From assembly GCA_030628785.1 (NCBI GenBank), contig DAOVQI010000040.1:1-13465 (forward strand): a stretch of 13,465 nucleotides of DNA, given 5' to 3'. Under the pieces are notes generated by a model that ran no database searches, was not told the origin of the DNA, and saw nothing but the letters and a program-made list of their open reading frames with translations. Of this stretch, positions 1 through 6,737 are shown piece by piece. The position numbers and the translations under genes are program-made. The stretch's first letter is position 1. The number at the start of each line of letters is the position of its first letter. Source of the DNA: Bacteroidota bacterium. GTDB taxonomy: Bacteria > Bacteroidota > Bacteroidia > Bacteroidales > VadinHA17.

Positions 1-3000
1 AGCGCTTTGTCTTTTGAATACCCTTTTTTCAGATAATAGTAGAATTTACTCATTATTTCAGCTCCTGAATTGTCTTCAACCTCCCACAGTGTCATAACAA
101 CACCTGGACACCCGGCATACATGAAGCTGCGGGCAAGACTCATTACTCCTTCTCCTTTTTGAAATTTCCCAAAACCACTGCTGCAGGAACTTAATACCGT
201 AAGCCGGGCTTTTAACGAAAGGTTATAAATTTCAATAGCGTTTAAAAATCCGTCTTCCAGAGTATCACCGGGTATATAAGTGAAAGCGAGTTTGGAATAC
301 AATGGATTTTCATCGTCAATGAGTGTGTGCATGGCCAGGTGAAGGATATCATATTCTGATGAAAGCGCTTTAAAATTGGATTCTGTGGCATTTTCGCCCA
401 TTAGTACTTTTCCTTTGGTCAGTTTTTTAATTGATTTTATTTCATCCTCAACGTAAGGCAAGGGATAAAGCTTATTTCTGTACTCCTGACGGGTTAAAAA
501 AAGGTTTTCAGACATCTCCGGTGGCTCTTCATATCTTGGTGCGAATGCCAAAACTTTGTTGGATAAGGATTTTTTTACCCGGGAATTATCTAATAACAAC
601 GTGGCAGAATAAGAATAAGAAACCGGGTTATCCTTAACGAGGTAGGGCAGATCGTGATATTCTGAACCTTTATAAACCGGTAAATGAGTTAGCAGGATTT
701 CAAAAGGGATATAAGCCAGTATCTCATCCGGTACAATGATCAGGTTTTTATTGTTCAGGTATTCCTCGAAAGGCGTTAATAAAAGTTGATATAAATTATG
801 TGATGCGTGGATAAAGCGGGTGTAGTCCAGTTTTACGCCGTTTTCGAAATTACAGGTTGAAATATTTGTACGGATGAAACGCAGGTCGAACCAGAACAAA
901 CTATCGATTGTCGTATGGTGTACAAGAAATCTGTCCCTGGTGATAAGAAAGGTCACCAGGGAGGAATCGGAAATGCTGAATTCCAAAAGTGCGTCTTTTT
1001 TCTTCAGGTGGTGGGATAGTTCTTTCGGGCTGACTACTGCCGTGTTAAATTTAAGGGCAAAGTAATCAGGATAATCCCGTTCGAAGGTTCTTAAAATTGA
1101 ATCGTATCTGCTTGTTAATGTAAAGACATAATTCTCATACAATTTAACTTTGGCAGAATCCGGATTTTCCAGTTTTTTTTCTTCAAATAAATTCTCTTTG
1201 AAAATGCTAAGGTCCTTTTTAATTTCAATTTCTTCCCTGAGCAGGTTCTCCGGAATCCCTCCGAATCGCCTCGCCTCAACACCTCTTAGAGCAGACAGCA
1301 AAATGGCCGATTTACTCTTTTCGGTAAATTCATACGCCTTTTCTTTGAATTCCTCATTTTGAGTGGATTTATACAGACGAAGCGCTGTTTGGATAATTTT
1401 ATTGTACGTATCTCTTTCATTCTGAGCCAGGAACAATTTACTCTCTTCCGTTTCGAATTCCAGCCTTAATTTTTCAATAACACGTATCGCCGATTCCAGC
1501 GTGGAGAATCCCAGTTTAAGGGTATCAAGGTTATGATCCTCTATACCGGACATTTCCAGCAGAATATCAGCCTTGCTATTCAAGCTGCTTAACAGCCTGA
1601 GATAAGAATAGACATTGTTCAATGACGGATTTGAAAAAATATCTTCATCATTAAAATCATCGACAACCGCGATAATGGACTTTTGAATATAATAAATCGC
1701 TGAATTAAAGTTGTGCTGTAATTTATACGATAATGCAATATTGTATAAACAACGTGATGTTTTGGGATGTTTTGGCCCGTATAGTTTAATATACAAAGTC
1801 AGGGCTTTCCTGTACAGGTCAAGTCCCTTTTCATATTCCATCCGGTCAATATGAAACCATCCAAAATTGAGATAAACAGAAGCTAAGATAGAGTGGGTGT
1901 CACCATCCATTTGAGCTGTCTCATGAATGGCCTGTTGAAAATATTTTTCAGCCTGTTCATAATTTCCAAGGTACATGTATGTATTTCCTATGTGAATATA
2001 GCTTTGTGCCAGATTGCCAGGAACATATATTGAACTGAATTCCATGCTTTTTACATACCAATCAAGAGCCTTCTCATAATCTTTCATTTTTTGATAAGTC
2101 GATCCCAGGTTATTGTAAGCGTTTATTATAACCTTTTTGTATATATCGGGAATTTCAATTGACAGTTGGATTGCTCTTTCATAATAACTCAGAGCTTTTA
2201 AATAATCTCCCCTTCTGTTATAAATGATTCCCAGATTGTTATAAACACGTCCTGCATAGTGATTTTCGCCATACTCCCGGATATATATATTTTTTGCATA
2301 CTCCAAAAACTGTTCCGCTTCGTCATACCTGGCAAGTGTTGTCAGTACGGCTCCAAGATTAGATAAGGGAGAGGCTAATCTGAGATCACCGGGATTCAGT
2401 ATCCTTTCCCTGATTTCAAGGGTTTTTTTTAAATATTTTTCTGCCTGTGTAATATCACCGGTTTCTTTATAAATATACCCCAAGTTGTTGTAAGCATAAG
2501 AAAGCGGATAATCTATAATCTCAAGCTTTTCACGGATCCGGACCGATTCGAGATAACATTCCCTGGCACGGTCAAGTTCATTTTTTATTAGTAAAAAATA
2601 CCCTTTCCGGTTTAAAAAATTGGAGTATAAGGTATCATAACAGCTGATGTTATATCTGTTAAATGCTTCCTCAATCTGGTTCAGGATTTCCAAAGCTTCC
2701 TGAATGTAGCCAAGGTTATACGTAACCCGGGCTCTTTTGATCAGGCAGGAAATAAAATAACGCCTGTTTTTCTCCATTGCGTAAATTTCCTGCGCCTGTT
2801 TGAAGAATTCATCCGATGCTTCATATTCCCTTTTGTCCAGCAACGAATCAGCCAACCGGTACAGGCTGTCTGCATCCTGTTGACCGGATGAGAAGAATTC
2901 ACGGGCGTTGGTAGGGTATACCATACATAATAATATCCAAACGAATATTACCAAGGGAAATATATCCTTTTTATGTCTTTCTATGGTTAATATGGATGCC

Positions 3001-3002
3001 AA
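1..3002 (-). CDS. TPR-repeat protein with C-terminal CHAT peptidase domain (3' end outside window)
   Basis: One uninterrupted frame runs from about 3002 off the left edge, about 1000 codons. The N-terminus looks like a signal peptide (KKDIFPLVIFVWILL, then a cleavable stretch ending near PTNA), so the protein is probably exported. About a dozen TPR-like repeats follow, with signatures such as YNNLGIIYNRRGDYLKAL and YIHIGNTYMYLGNYEQA. After a helical linker comes a CHAT (caspase HetF-associated with TPRs, clan CD) domain. Counting from 3002, its catalytic histidine is the second His of HLAMH (residue 892) and its cysteine lies in LSSCSSG (residue 940), followed by GEGVMSLARSFMYAG and VVMTLWEVED. 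Both catalytic residues are present, so it is probably an active protease; the target is unknown. The start is uncertain: no in-frame ATG precedes the signal peptide. TTG at 3002 gives the best signal peptide, TTG at 2954 a shorter one, and ATG at 2924 would remove most of it. The domain call is firm; the start is not. Confidence 0.9.
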   Translation of the reverse strand, partial: MASILTIERHKKDIFPLVIFVWILLCMVYPTNAREFFSSGQQDADSLYRLADSLLDKREYEASDEFFKQAQEIYAMEKNRRYFISCLIKRARVTYNLGYIQEALEILNQIEEAFNRYNISCYDTLYSNFLNRKGYFLLIKNELDRARECYLESVRIREKLEIIDYPLSYAYNNLGYIYKETGDITQAEKYLKKTLEIRERILNPGDLRLASPLSNLGAVLTTLARYDEAEQFLEYAKNIYIREYGENHYAGRVYNNLGIIYNRRGDYLKALSYYERAIQLSIEIPDIYKKVIINAYNNLGSTYQKMKDYEKALDWYVKSMEFSSIYVPGNLAQSYIHIGNTYMYLGNYEQAEKYFQQAIHETAQMDGDTHSILASVYLNFGWFHIDRMEYEKGLDLYRKALTLYIKLYGPKHPKTSRCLYNIALSYKLQHNFNSAIYYIQKSIIAVVDDFNDEDIFSNPSLNNVYSYLRLLSSLNSKADILLEMSGIEDHNLDTLKLGFSTLESAIRVIEKLRLEFETEESKLFLAQNERDTYNKIIQTALRLYKSTQNEEFKEKAYEFTEKSKSAILLSALRGVEARRFGGIPENLLREEIEIKKDLSIFKENLFEEKKLENPDSAKVKLYENYVFTLTSRYDSILRTFERDYPDYFALKFNTAVVSPKELSHHLKKKDALLEFSISDSSLVTFLITRDRFLVHHTTIDSLFWFDLRFIRTNISTCNFENGVKLDYTRFIHASHNLYQLLLTPFEEYLNNKNLIIVPDEILAYIPFEILLTHLPVYKGSEYHDLPYLVKDNPVSYSYSATLLLDNSRVKKSLSNKVLAFAPRYEEPPEMSENLFLTRQEYRNKLYPLPYVEDEIKSIKKLTKGKVLMGENATESNFKALSSEYDILHLAMHTLIDDENPLYSKLAFTYIPGDTLEDGFLNAIEIYNLSLKARLTVLSSCSSGFGKFQKGEGVMSLARSFMYAGCPGVVMTLWEVEDNSGAEIMSKFYYYLKKGYSKDKA

Positions 3003-3080
3003 GGATCTATGTTATTTTCAAATCAATCCGGTAACCAAGCGGATAAAACATCATTGGTGGAATCTAATAAAGAGTCCCAA

Positions 3081-3147
3081 GTTGCGAGTTGCAGGTTACA
3101 AGGAAAAAACAGCTGAAACCTGTAACATGGAACTTGTAACTTGCAAC
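3081..3147. repeat. Imperfect inverted repeat in the CHAT gene leader
   Basis: The left arm GTTGCGAGTT (3081-3090) pairs with AACTTGCAAC (3138-3147) with one mismatch. A second complementary part, GGTTACA near 3094-3100 against TGTAAC at 3121-3126, lies inside. The GTTGCAAGTTACAAG-type words resemble dispersed intergenic repeats seen in Bacteroidota genomes. It would lie in the 5' leader of the CHAT mRNA if the proposed promoter is right. Confidence 0.5.
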
Positions 3148-3155
3148 AATCGATA

Positions 3156-3163
3156 CAAAAGTA
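3156..3163 (-). promoter_or_regulatory. Candidate Bacteroidota -7 element for the CHAT gene
   Basis: On the minus strand this reads TACTTTTG, matching the TAnnTTTG -7 consensus of Bacteroidota primary promoters. A TTG-containing stretch lies about 22 bases upstream, slightly farther than the usual spacing. Transcription would begin near 3148 and give a leader of about 145 bases that includes an imperfect inverted repeat. This is a consensus match only. Confidence 0.35.
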
Positions 3164-3305
3164 GACAACATGTTGGAAAAAGTTACAACTTAAGCGCCTA
3201 TTTGATTTAACTATTAAGGAATGGCCTGTAACTATCTGAAATTGTAAGATCAAAGTTAGGTTTTTTTACACCGTTTTTCAATACTTAATTAACTACTTAC
3301 CGGGA

Positions 3306-3451
3306 GTGTATCAAAACCATATTTAACCGCTAAGAACGCGGAGTATACGTAAAGGGCGCAAGATGCTATCTATTTAAATATCAATCCTTTGCGAACTCAG
3401 CGCATTCTTTGCGCACTTTGCGGTTAAGTGTTTTTTCGTGTTTTGATACAC
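3306..3451. repeat. 146-bp intergenic element with perfect 12-bp terminal inverted repeats
   Basis: The ends GTGTATCAAAAC (3306-3317) and GTTTTGATACAC (3440-3451) are perfect reverse complements. Nested inside is a second perfect pair, TTAACCGC (3323-3330) with GCGGTTAA (3420-3427), and the words between them (AACGCGGAG, GGGCGCAA, TTTGCGAACTC, TTTGCGCACTTTGCGG) are partly self-complementary. There is no reading frame. It resembles a REP- or MITE-like element. No clear target-site duplication is visible at the ends. Confidence 0.65.
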
Positions 3452-3470
3452 CCCCCAGTAAGTAAACACT

Positions 3471-3755
3471 GCAGATTACTGATTATTAGTAATAAGCATT
3501 TAAAACTCGAGTTTTTTAAAAAAAGTTTCAAGAAAATGATACATTTTGCGGTTTTCAGGAATTAATGGGTGGATTTAATCAATTTACCTCTAAACAAACA
3601 AATCGATAAGTAGCAGATTATCAGCAATAATTATTTAGAATAGATATAAATTACGCTTTTGTTGAAAAAAAGTCGAAAAAAAGTGTCACAATTCGCGCTT
3701 TTTCCGGATTAAGGAATGGATTTGGTCAGTTTACTAAATCTAAATATTTTTTATA
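3471..3755. repeat. Diverged tandem duplication upstream of the small peptide gene
   Basis: Two stretches starting with GCAGATTA (3471 and 3613, 142 bases apart) align by eye through most of their length. Each has the leading GCAGATTA, a TTAGnAnA-type segment, an A-rich run followed by AGT, a GCGGTTTTC or GCGCTTTTTC word, GGATTAA or GGAATTAA, then GGATTTnnTCAnTTTAC and CTAAA near the end. Identity looks about two thirds. No reading frame is shared. The block sits directly upstream of the 3792 peptide gene and may hold duplicated regulatory sites; no promoter could be placed in it with confidence. Confidence 0.45.
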
Positions 3756-3791
3756 AAATCAAATAAATGTTTAACTAAAATTTTTTAAGTA

Positions 3792-3953
3792 ATGAAAACA
3801 AAAGAAATTTTTACCAGGCAGACAAATTTTTTCGAGAAGTTCAGAGAATTTGAATTAAATGGAAACGAATTATTCATCATCCGTGGTGGAGACGATCCCA
3901 CCGGTGAGCCGGATGACCCTAGTGAACCGCCTGTATTTCCGGAAGAAGGTTAA
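3792..3953 (+). CDS. 53-residue peptide with Arg-Gly-Gly leader-like motif
   Basis: ATG at 3792 opens a 53-residue frame. A basic, aromatic N-terminal half (MKTKEIFTRQTNFFEKFREF) runs into ELNGNELFIIRGG (ending at residue 33). A short acidic, Pro-rich tail follows (GDDPTGEP, EPPVFPEEG). The hydrophobic-then-GG pattern resembles the double-glycine leaders of Bacteroidota natural-product precursors, in which a C39 peptidase-transporter cleaves after GG. No such transporter, modifying enzyme or immunity gene is visible here. The divergently encoded CHAT protein is a clan-CD peptidase and several members of that clan cleave after Arg, so the Arg before GG could be a cut site; this is inference. 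No Shine-Dalgarno sequence is present, as is common in this phylum. The frame is well formed and in a plausible place, but short; the function is unknown. Confidence 0.6.
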   Translation: MKTKEIFTRQTNFFEKFREFELNGNELFIIRGGDDPTGEPDDPSEPPVFPEEG

Positions 3954-4179
3954 AAACAAAGCAAACAAAACTAAATTATTCCAAAACTTAAAAATTTTAA
4001 AAAGCACAATAAAAAGTGCTAAGACAAACGCTGATATGGAAGCTTGGATGGAATGTATTTAATGTGCAATTACATCATGTTAAGATGACTGGGTTTGTGC
4101 TGTCGCTTGTGCTGCTGTTTTGGAAGATTGTATTAGTGCAATCGCGATAGCTTGTGTATTTAATCCAATAAGTTGTTAA
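3954..4179 (+). pseudogene. Cys-rich small-protein frame interrupted by two in-frame TAA stops
   Basis: Right after the 3792 gene, one frame (first base 3954, +1 relative to that gene) reads a basic stretch (KNKANKTKLFQNLK), then NADMEAWMECI, TAA (4060-4062), CAITSC, TAA (4081-4083), DDWVCAVACAAVLEDC, ISAIAIACVFNPISC and a final TAA (4177-4179). Eight cysteines fall within about 41 codons and the frame is kept across both stops, which suggests a genuine small Cys-rich protein that has decayed, or two point errors in the sequence. The alternating Cys and Ala/Ile pattern ending in NPISC resembles short Cys-rich secreted or bacteriocin-like peptides, but I cannot name a family. No obvious start codon lies downstream of the 3792 gene before ATG 4033; an earlier ATG at 3859 in this frame lies inside the 3792 gene. 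There is no sign of stop-codon recoding. Confidence 0.45.
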
Positions 4180-4190
4180 AATTAACAAAA

Positions 4191-4393
4191 ATGATTAAGT
4201 ATTTATTAGTTATTTAGCTCTTGCATTGATACTTTGGGTATGGGCAATTGTAGATTTATATAAGAATTATACCAAATCTAATAGAAAAAGATGGTTGCTT
4301 TGGATAATTCTTTTTCCTGTAATTGGTTCAATTATTTATTTTCAAAAAAAACCTAAAAAGGCTAGCATGTTTAGTAACAGTCATTTTCTTTAA
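4191..4393 (+). pseudogene. PLDc_N-like small membrane protein with a one-base frameshift
   Basis: ATG at 4191 gives MIKYLLVI and then a stop at 4215. Adding one T in the TTT run near 4214-4216 restores a continuous frame: MIKYLLVI, LALALILWVWAIVDL, a basic loop (KNYTKSNRKRW), a second hydrophobic segment LLWIILFPVIGSIIYF, and a Lys-rich tail to TAA at 4391-4393. Two membrane helices with W-AIVDL, a KRW turn and LFPVIGSIIYF are characteristic of the PLDc_N family (the membrane module found at the start of cardiolipin synthase-like proteins, also a stand-alone protein of about 65 residues). The one-base gap is either a real inactivating deletion or a sequencing or assembly error in a T run. 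A start downstream of the gap would lose most of helix 1. Confidence 0.65.
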
Positions 4394-4506
4394 GCAACCT
4401 TTTGTGAAAAATGATATTGTATTTTACTGTTAAAATTAAGTATTATCAATAATCAACACAGAAAACTTAAGCATAAAGTAAATTTAAAAACCAAATCATA
4501 CATATT

Positions 4507-5268
4507 ATGGATAAAAAGAAAAACTACACAAAAATCATTGACAGATACCTGGATGGTGATCTGAATGGTTTGGAGTTACAGACGCTTGAAAAAGAACTGG
4601 ATTCAAGTCCGGAACTCAGGAAGGAACTGAAGCTCCAACGAGAAATCAATGCAGCGCTTGCGGAAAAAGAAGTGCTGGACCTTCGTGCGCAACTTAAGGT
4701 CATTCACCGGTCCATCGAGCCTGTGCCGGAAAGGAACATGGCAAGGAAGCTTGTTCACAGTAAATTGGCCCGTATTGCGGCAGCATCCGTTGTACTGCTT
4801 ATCACAATTGCTGTATTTACCAAAAACTTTACCGGAAACCGGGTTAATGATGACAAAATATTTAACAAATATTATGAGACATATAAACCGTTAAATGTAA
4901 GATCGGGTTTTGGTGAAATCGATAAAATGTACCGGAACGCGTTAACCGCGTATCAGAAGGAGAATTATGAAAAGGCCCTCACTTTATTTGAAGAGGTGCT
5001 GGAACTTGACCAGTCACGTATGGAGGCTAATTTGATGACCGGTGTATCCAATATGGAACTTGATGAATATGAAGAAGCCAGCAGTTCGTTCCGTAAGGTT
5101 ATCAACCATAACGATAACCTGTTTATTGAACATGCCGAATGGTATATTGGTTTCTGTTATATAAAAACAGATAATACGGATAAAGCCATTGAACAATTTG
5201 CAAAAATAGCTTCCGGTAATTCATTGAATAAGGACAAAGCCAAAATAATACTGAGAAAGATTAAGTAA
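4507..5268 (+). CDS. Membrane-anchored TPR protein with anti-sigma-like N-terminus
   Basis: The 253-residue product begins with a charged cytoplasmic region (residues 1-85) containing IIDRYLDGDLNGLELQ and ELDSSPELRKEL. This pattern of a short helical bundle followed by an acidic SSPEL turn is common in Bacteroidota anti-sigma-factor-like proteins; the zinc-binding His/Cys set of the zf-HC2 type is absent. A single membrane helix follows at about 88-106 (LARIAAASVVLLITIAVF). The C-terminal half, predicted periplasmic, has about three TPR units (ALTAYQKENYEKALTLFEEVLEL; ANLMTGVSNMELDEYEEASSSF; AEWYIGFCYIKTDNTDKAIEQF). Such proteins often sit next to ECF sigma factors and CHAT-TPR proteins; no sigma gene is present here. 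No Shine-Dalgarno site precedes the ATG. The histidine kinase starts 149 bases downstream. The architecture is clear; the anti-sigma role is inferred from resemblance only. Confidence 0.8.
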   Translation: MDKKKNYTKIIDRYLDGDLNGLELQTLEKELDSSPELRKELKLQREINAALAEKEVLDLRAQLKVIHRSIEPVPERNMARKLVHSKLARIAAASVVLLITIAVFTKNFTGNRVNDDKIFNKYYETYKPLNVRSGFGEIDKMYRNALTAYQKENYEKALTLFEEVLELDQSRMEANLMTGVSNMELDEYEEASSSFRKVINHNDNLFIEHAEWYIGFCYIKTDNTDKAIEQFAKIASGNSLNKDKAKIILRKIK

Positions 5269-5293
5269 ACGAAGTACCCGGTTAATTTATGAA

Positions 5294-5318
5294 TTGCAGC
5301 AAAGCGGTTCCGCTGCAA
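5294..5318 (+). terminator. Weak hairpin between the TPR gene and the kinase gene
   Basis: TTGC (5294-5297) pairs with GCAA (5315-5318) and AGCGG with CCGCT around a TT loop, with a bulge on the 5' side. It lies 26 bases after the TPR gene stop. No T-run follows, so termination is doubtful; it may only separate the two transcripts partly. Confidence 0.25.
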
Positions 5319-5404
5319 ACTGATCCCTTTATGGGAATGTCAGAGAAAATCATTATTGCTTGAAAACAAACCGGTTTGAATTATCAAGAGGATTAATTTA
5401 TAAC

Positions 5405-5410
5405 AGGAGG
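5405..5410 (+). promoter_or_regulatory. Strong Shine-Dalgarno site of the histidine kinase gene
   Basis: AGGAGG ends seven bases before ATG 5418 and fixes that start. It is notable because the other genes of the window have no recognisable Shine-Dalgarno sequence at the usual distance. Confidence 0.75.
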
Positions 5411-5417
5411 GAAAAAA

Positions 5418-6281
5418 ATGGAGAAAAAGCAGTCGTTTGAAGAGTTGGAAAAAAGGATAAAAAAGCTGGAAAACCTGCTGCAGAAAAAGGAAAAAGAGAT
5501 GGAGAGAATTAAATCGGTTTTTCTGACGCACATATCTCATGAGATCAGGACTCCCATGAATTCGATTATCGGATTCTCAAATTTGCTGGTTCATGATGAA
5601 CTTACCCAGGATCAGAAGGATATGTATCTTCAATACATAAACAGCAGCAGCGAGAGCCTGCTGAATTTGATCGAGAGACTGATCGATTTGGCCATGCTTG
5701 AAGCCGGCCAGATTGAGATCCATAAAGAGAAATGTTCACTGAATGAATTGTTCGATGAGTTATATTTTGTATTTAACAGGGAGAAGCACATTCAGGAGAA
5801 ACATAGTGTGGCGTTATTAATGAATAAACCTTTAAGAAGGGGTGACCCGGTTGTTCTGACAGATTCTCTGCGCCTTAAACAAGTAATGTCCAATCTTTTA
5901 CACAATGCCCTGAAGTTTACCGAAAAAGGAGTGATCGAATTTGGCTATTCTCTTGACAATACCAAAACCGTTCAGTTTTTTGTTAAAGATACAGGCAGGG
6001 GAATAAGTATGGATGAACAACAAAGTGTGTTTGATTCCTTCAGAAAGCAAGATGGTCCGCCAACAACAGATAACAGGGGACTGGGATTAGGACTTTCCAT
6101 AGCAAAAGGATTGGTTGAATTGATGGAAGGTGAGATATGGGTTGAACCTAACATTAAGCGGGGATCGGTCTTTGCGTTTACATTGCCCTTACGATACACA
6201 ATAAGTAAGACAGCCTCTATTCATTATTTAAAAAACATGAAAGAGGATCTATATATCTCAGGTAATGAAATGGCGATATAG
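5418..6281 (+). CDS. Soluble sensor histidine kinase (HisKA plus HATPase_c)
   Basis: The 287-residue kinase has no membrane segment. Residues 1-33 are a highly charged predicted coiled coil (EELEKRIKKLENLLQKKEKE). The dimerisation/phosphoacceptor (HisKA) domain follows with the H box THISHEIRTPMNSIIGFSN, His41 being the expected phosphorylation site. The ATP-binding domain carries the N box (NLLHNALKFT, Asn163), G1 (DTGRGI, Asp191), F box (VFDSFRK) and G2 (GLGLGLSIAKG, 221-231), then GEIWVEP. All catalytic motifs are intact, so it should autophosphorylate and pass phosphate to a response regulator, which is not encoded in the window. No PAS, GAF, receiver or transmembrane sensor domain is present, so the signal probably comes through the coiled coil or a partner. 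After the ATPase fold there is an extra tail of about 27 residues (260-287). Neighbouring genes do not reveal the stimulus. Confidence 0.93.
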   Translation: MEKKQSFEELEKRIKKLENLLQKKEKEMERIKSVFLTHISHEIRTPMNSIIGFSNLLVHDELTQDQKDMYLQYINSSSESLLNLIERLIDLAMLEAGQIEIHKEKCSLNELFDELYFVFNREKHIQEKHSVALLMNKPLRRGDPVVLTDSLRLKQVMSNLLHNALKFTEKGVIEFGYSLDNTKTVQFFVKDTGRGISMDEQQSVFDSFRKQDGPPTTDNRGLGLGLSIAKGLVELMEGEIWVEPNIKRGSVFAFTLPLRYTISKTASIHYLKNMKEDLYISGNEMAI

Positions 6282-6293
6282 AGTGGAAGAGTG

Positions 6294-6326
6294 CCCGCCC
6301 GTACCGAACGGTACGTTCGGGCGGGG
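6294..6326. repeat. GC-rich hairpin after the kinase gene
   Basis: CCCGCCCG (6294-6301) pairs with CGGGCGGG (6318-6325), and inside it GTACCG-AA-CGGTAC forms its own palindrome. It begins 13 bases after the kinase stop. It has the form of a dispersed GC-rich intergenic palindrome and could stop transcription of the kinase gene, but no T-run follows. Confidence 0.6.
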
Positions 6327-6351
6327 AATAATGGAATGGTGGAATAATGGA

Positions 6352-6369
6352 TCCCGATAGCTATCGGGA
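6352..6369. repeat. Perfect 18-bp palindrome
   Basis: TCCCGATAGCTATCGGGA is its own reverse complement. I recall the same word as a frequent dispersed intergenic palindrome in Bacteroidota genomes; a genome-wide count would be needed to confirm this for the present organism. No gene lies in 6282-6976. Confidence 0.7.
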
Positions 6370-6513
6370 GGAAGAATGGAGTGAAGATCAAGAGGTTGTT
6401 TTACAATAATTTATTGTTAAATAATAATTTACTCTATGCCCCACGCCCTTTGCAGCTTTTTTGTTATCCTGACATTATAGACAGACGCTAAATTTTACAC
6501 AAAACTAAAAAGA

Positions 6514-6672
6514 CAGGAGTTGTTCTTAATCTGGTAGTTGTTTTTCCCCGTACTTTTCCATCTGAATATACCGGAAAAGAGGTATGAATATGTAAATAAT
6601 CAGTCTGCTTGATTTTTTATACTTTCCCTAACCAAAAAACAACTACAAAAACAGATGGAAGGACAACTCCTG
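6514..6672 (+). ncRNA. Candidate structured RNA, tandem unit 1
   Basis: Three long-range pairings are visible. P1: CAGGAGTTGT (6514-6523) with ACAACTCCTG (6663-6672), extendable by two pairs. P2: GTAGTTGTTTTT (6534-6545) with AAAAACAACTAC (6635-6646), 12 perfect pairs. P3: TTCCATCTG (6556-6564) with CAGATGGAA (6652-6660). P2 and P3 interleave, so together they make a pseudoknot enclosed by P1. P3 also competes with a local hairpin CTTTTCC/GGAAAAG. A further small hairpin AATCA/TGATT lies in the P2 interior. The strand and the very existence of a transcript are assumptions; no promoter was found. A mobile DNA element with inverted ends is an alternative. Confidence 0.4.
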
Positions 6673-6680
6673 ATTATTTC

Positions 6681-6715
6681 TACTCACCGGGTGACCCGAA
6701 GTCACCCGGTGAGTA
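6681..6715 (+). terminator. Strong hairpin ending tandem unit 1
   Basis: TACTCACCGGGTGAC (6681-6695) pairs perfectly with GTCACCCGGTGAGTA (6701-6715) around a CCGAA loop, a 15-bp stem. The same stem occurs at 6909 and 10513. No T-run follows, so it could be a terminator, an RNA-stabilising hairpin, or simply the end of a repeat element. Confidence 0.55.
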
Positions 6716-6737
6716 ACATACAAAAGCATTCAAAAGA

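Noticed and set aside
431..1362. Three plus-strand frames of 63-70 codons within the CHAT gene
   Set aside because: They are antisense shadows of a continuous 1000-codon frame with clear TPR and CHAT signatures, and their translations show no domain-like pattern.
2908..3253. A 100-codon plus-strand frame and a 76-codon minus-strand frame around the CHAT start and leader
   Set aside because: Both run through the inverted repeat and the likely CHAT leader, have low-complexity translations from repeat words, and no start signal.
3859..4062. A 67-codon plus-strand frame starting inside the RGG-peptide gene
   Set aside because: Its first third is only the shifted frame of the 3792 gene; the start is not credible. 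Its 3' part is kept as part of the Cys-rich remnant starting at 3954.
6470..6486. TTTTTTGTTATCCTGAC region as a promoter for the tandem units
   Set aside because: No TAnnTTTG-type element with suitable spacing could be found there.
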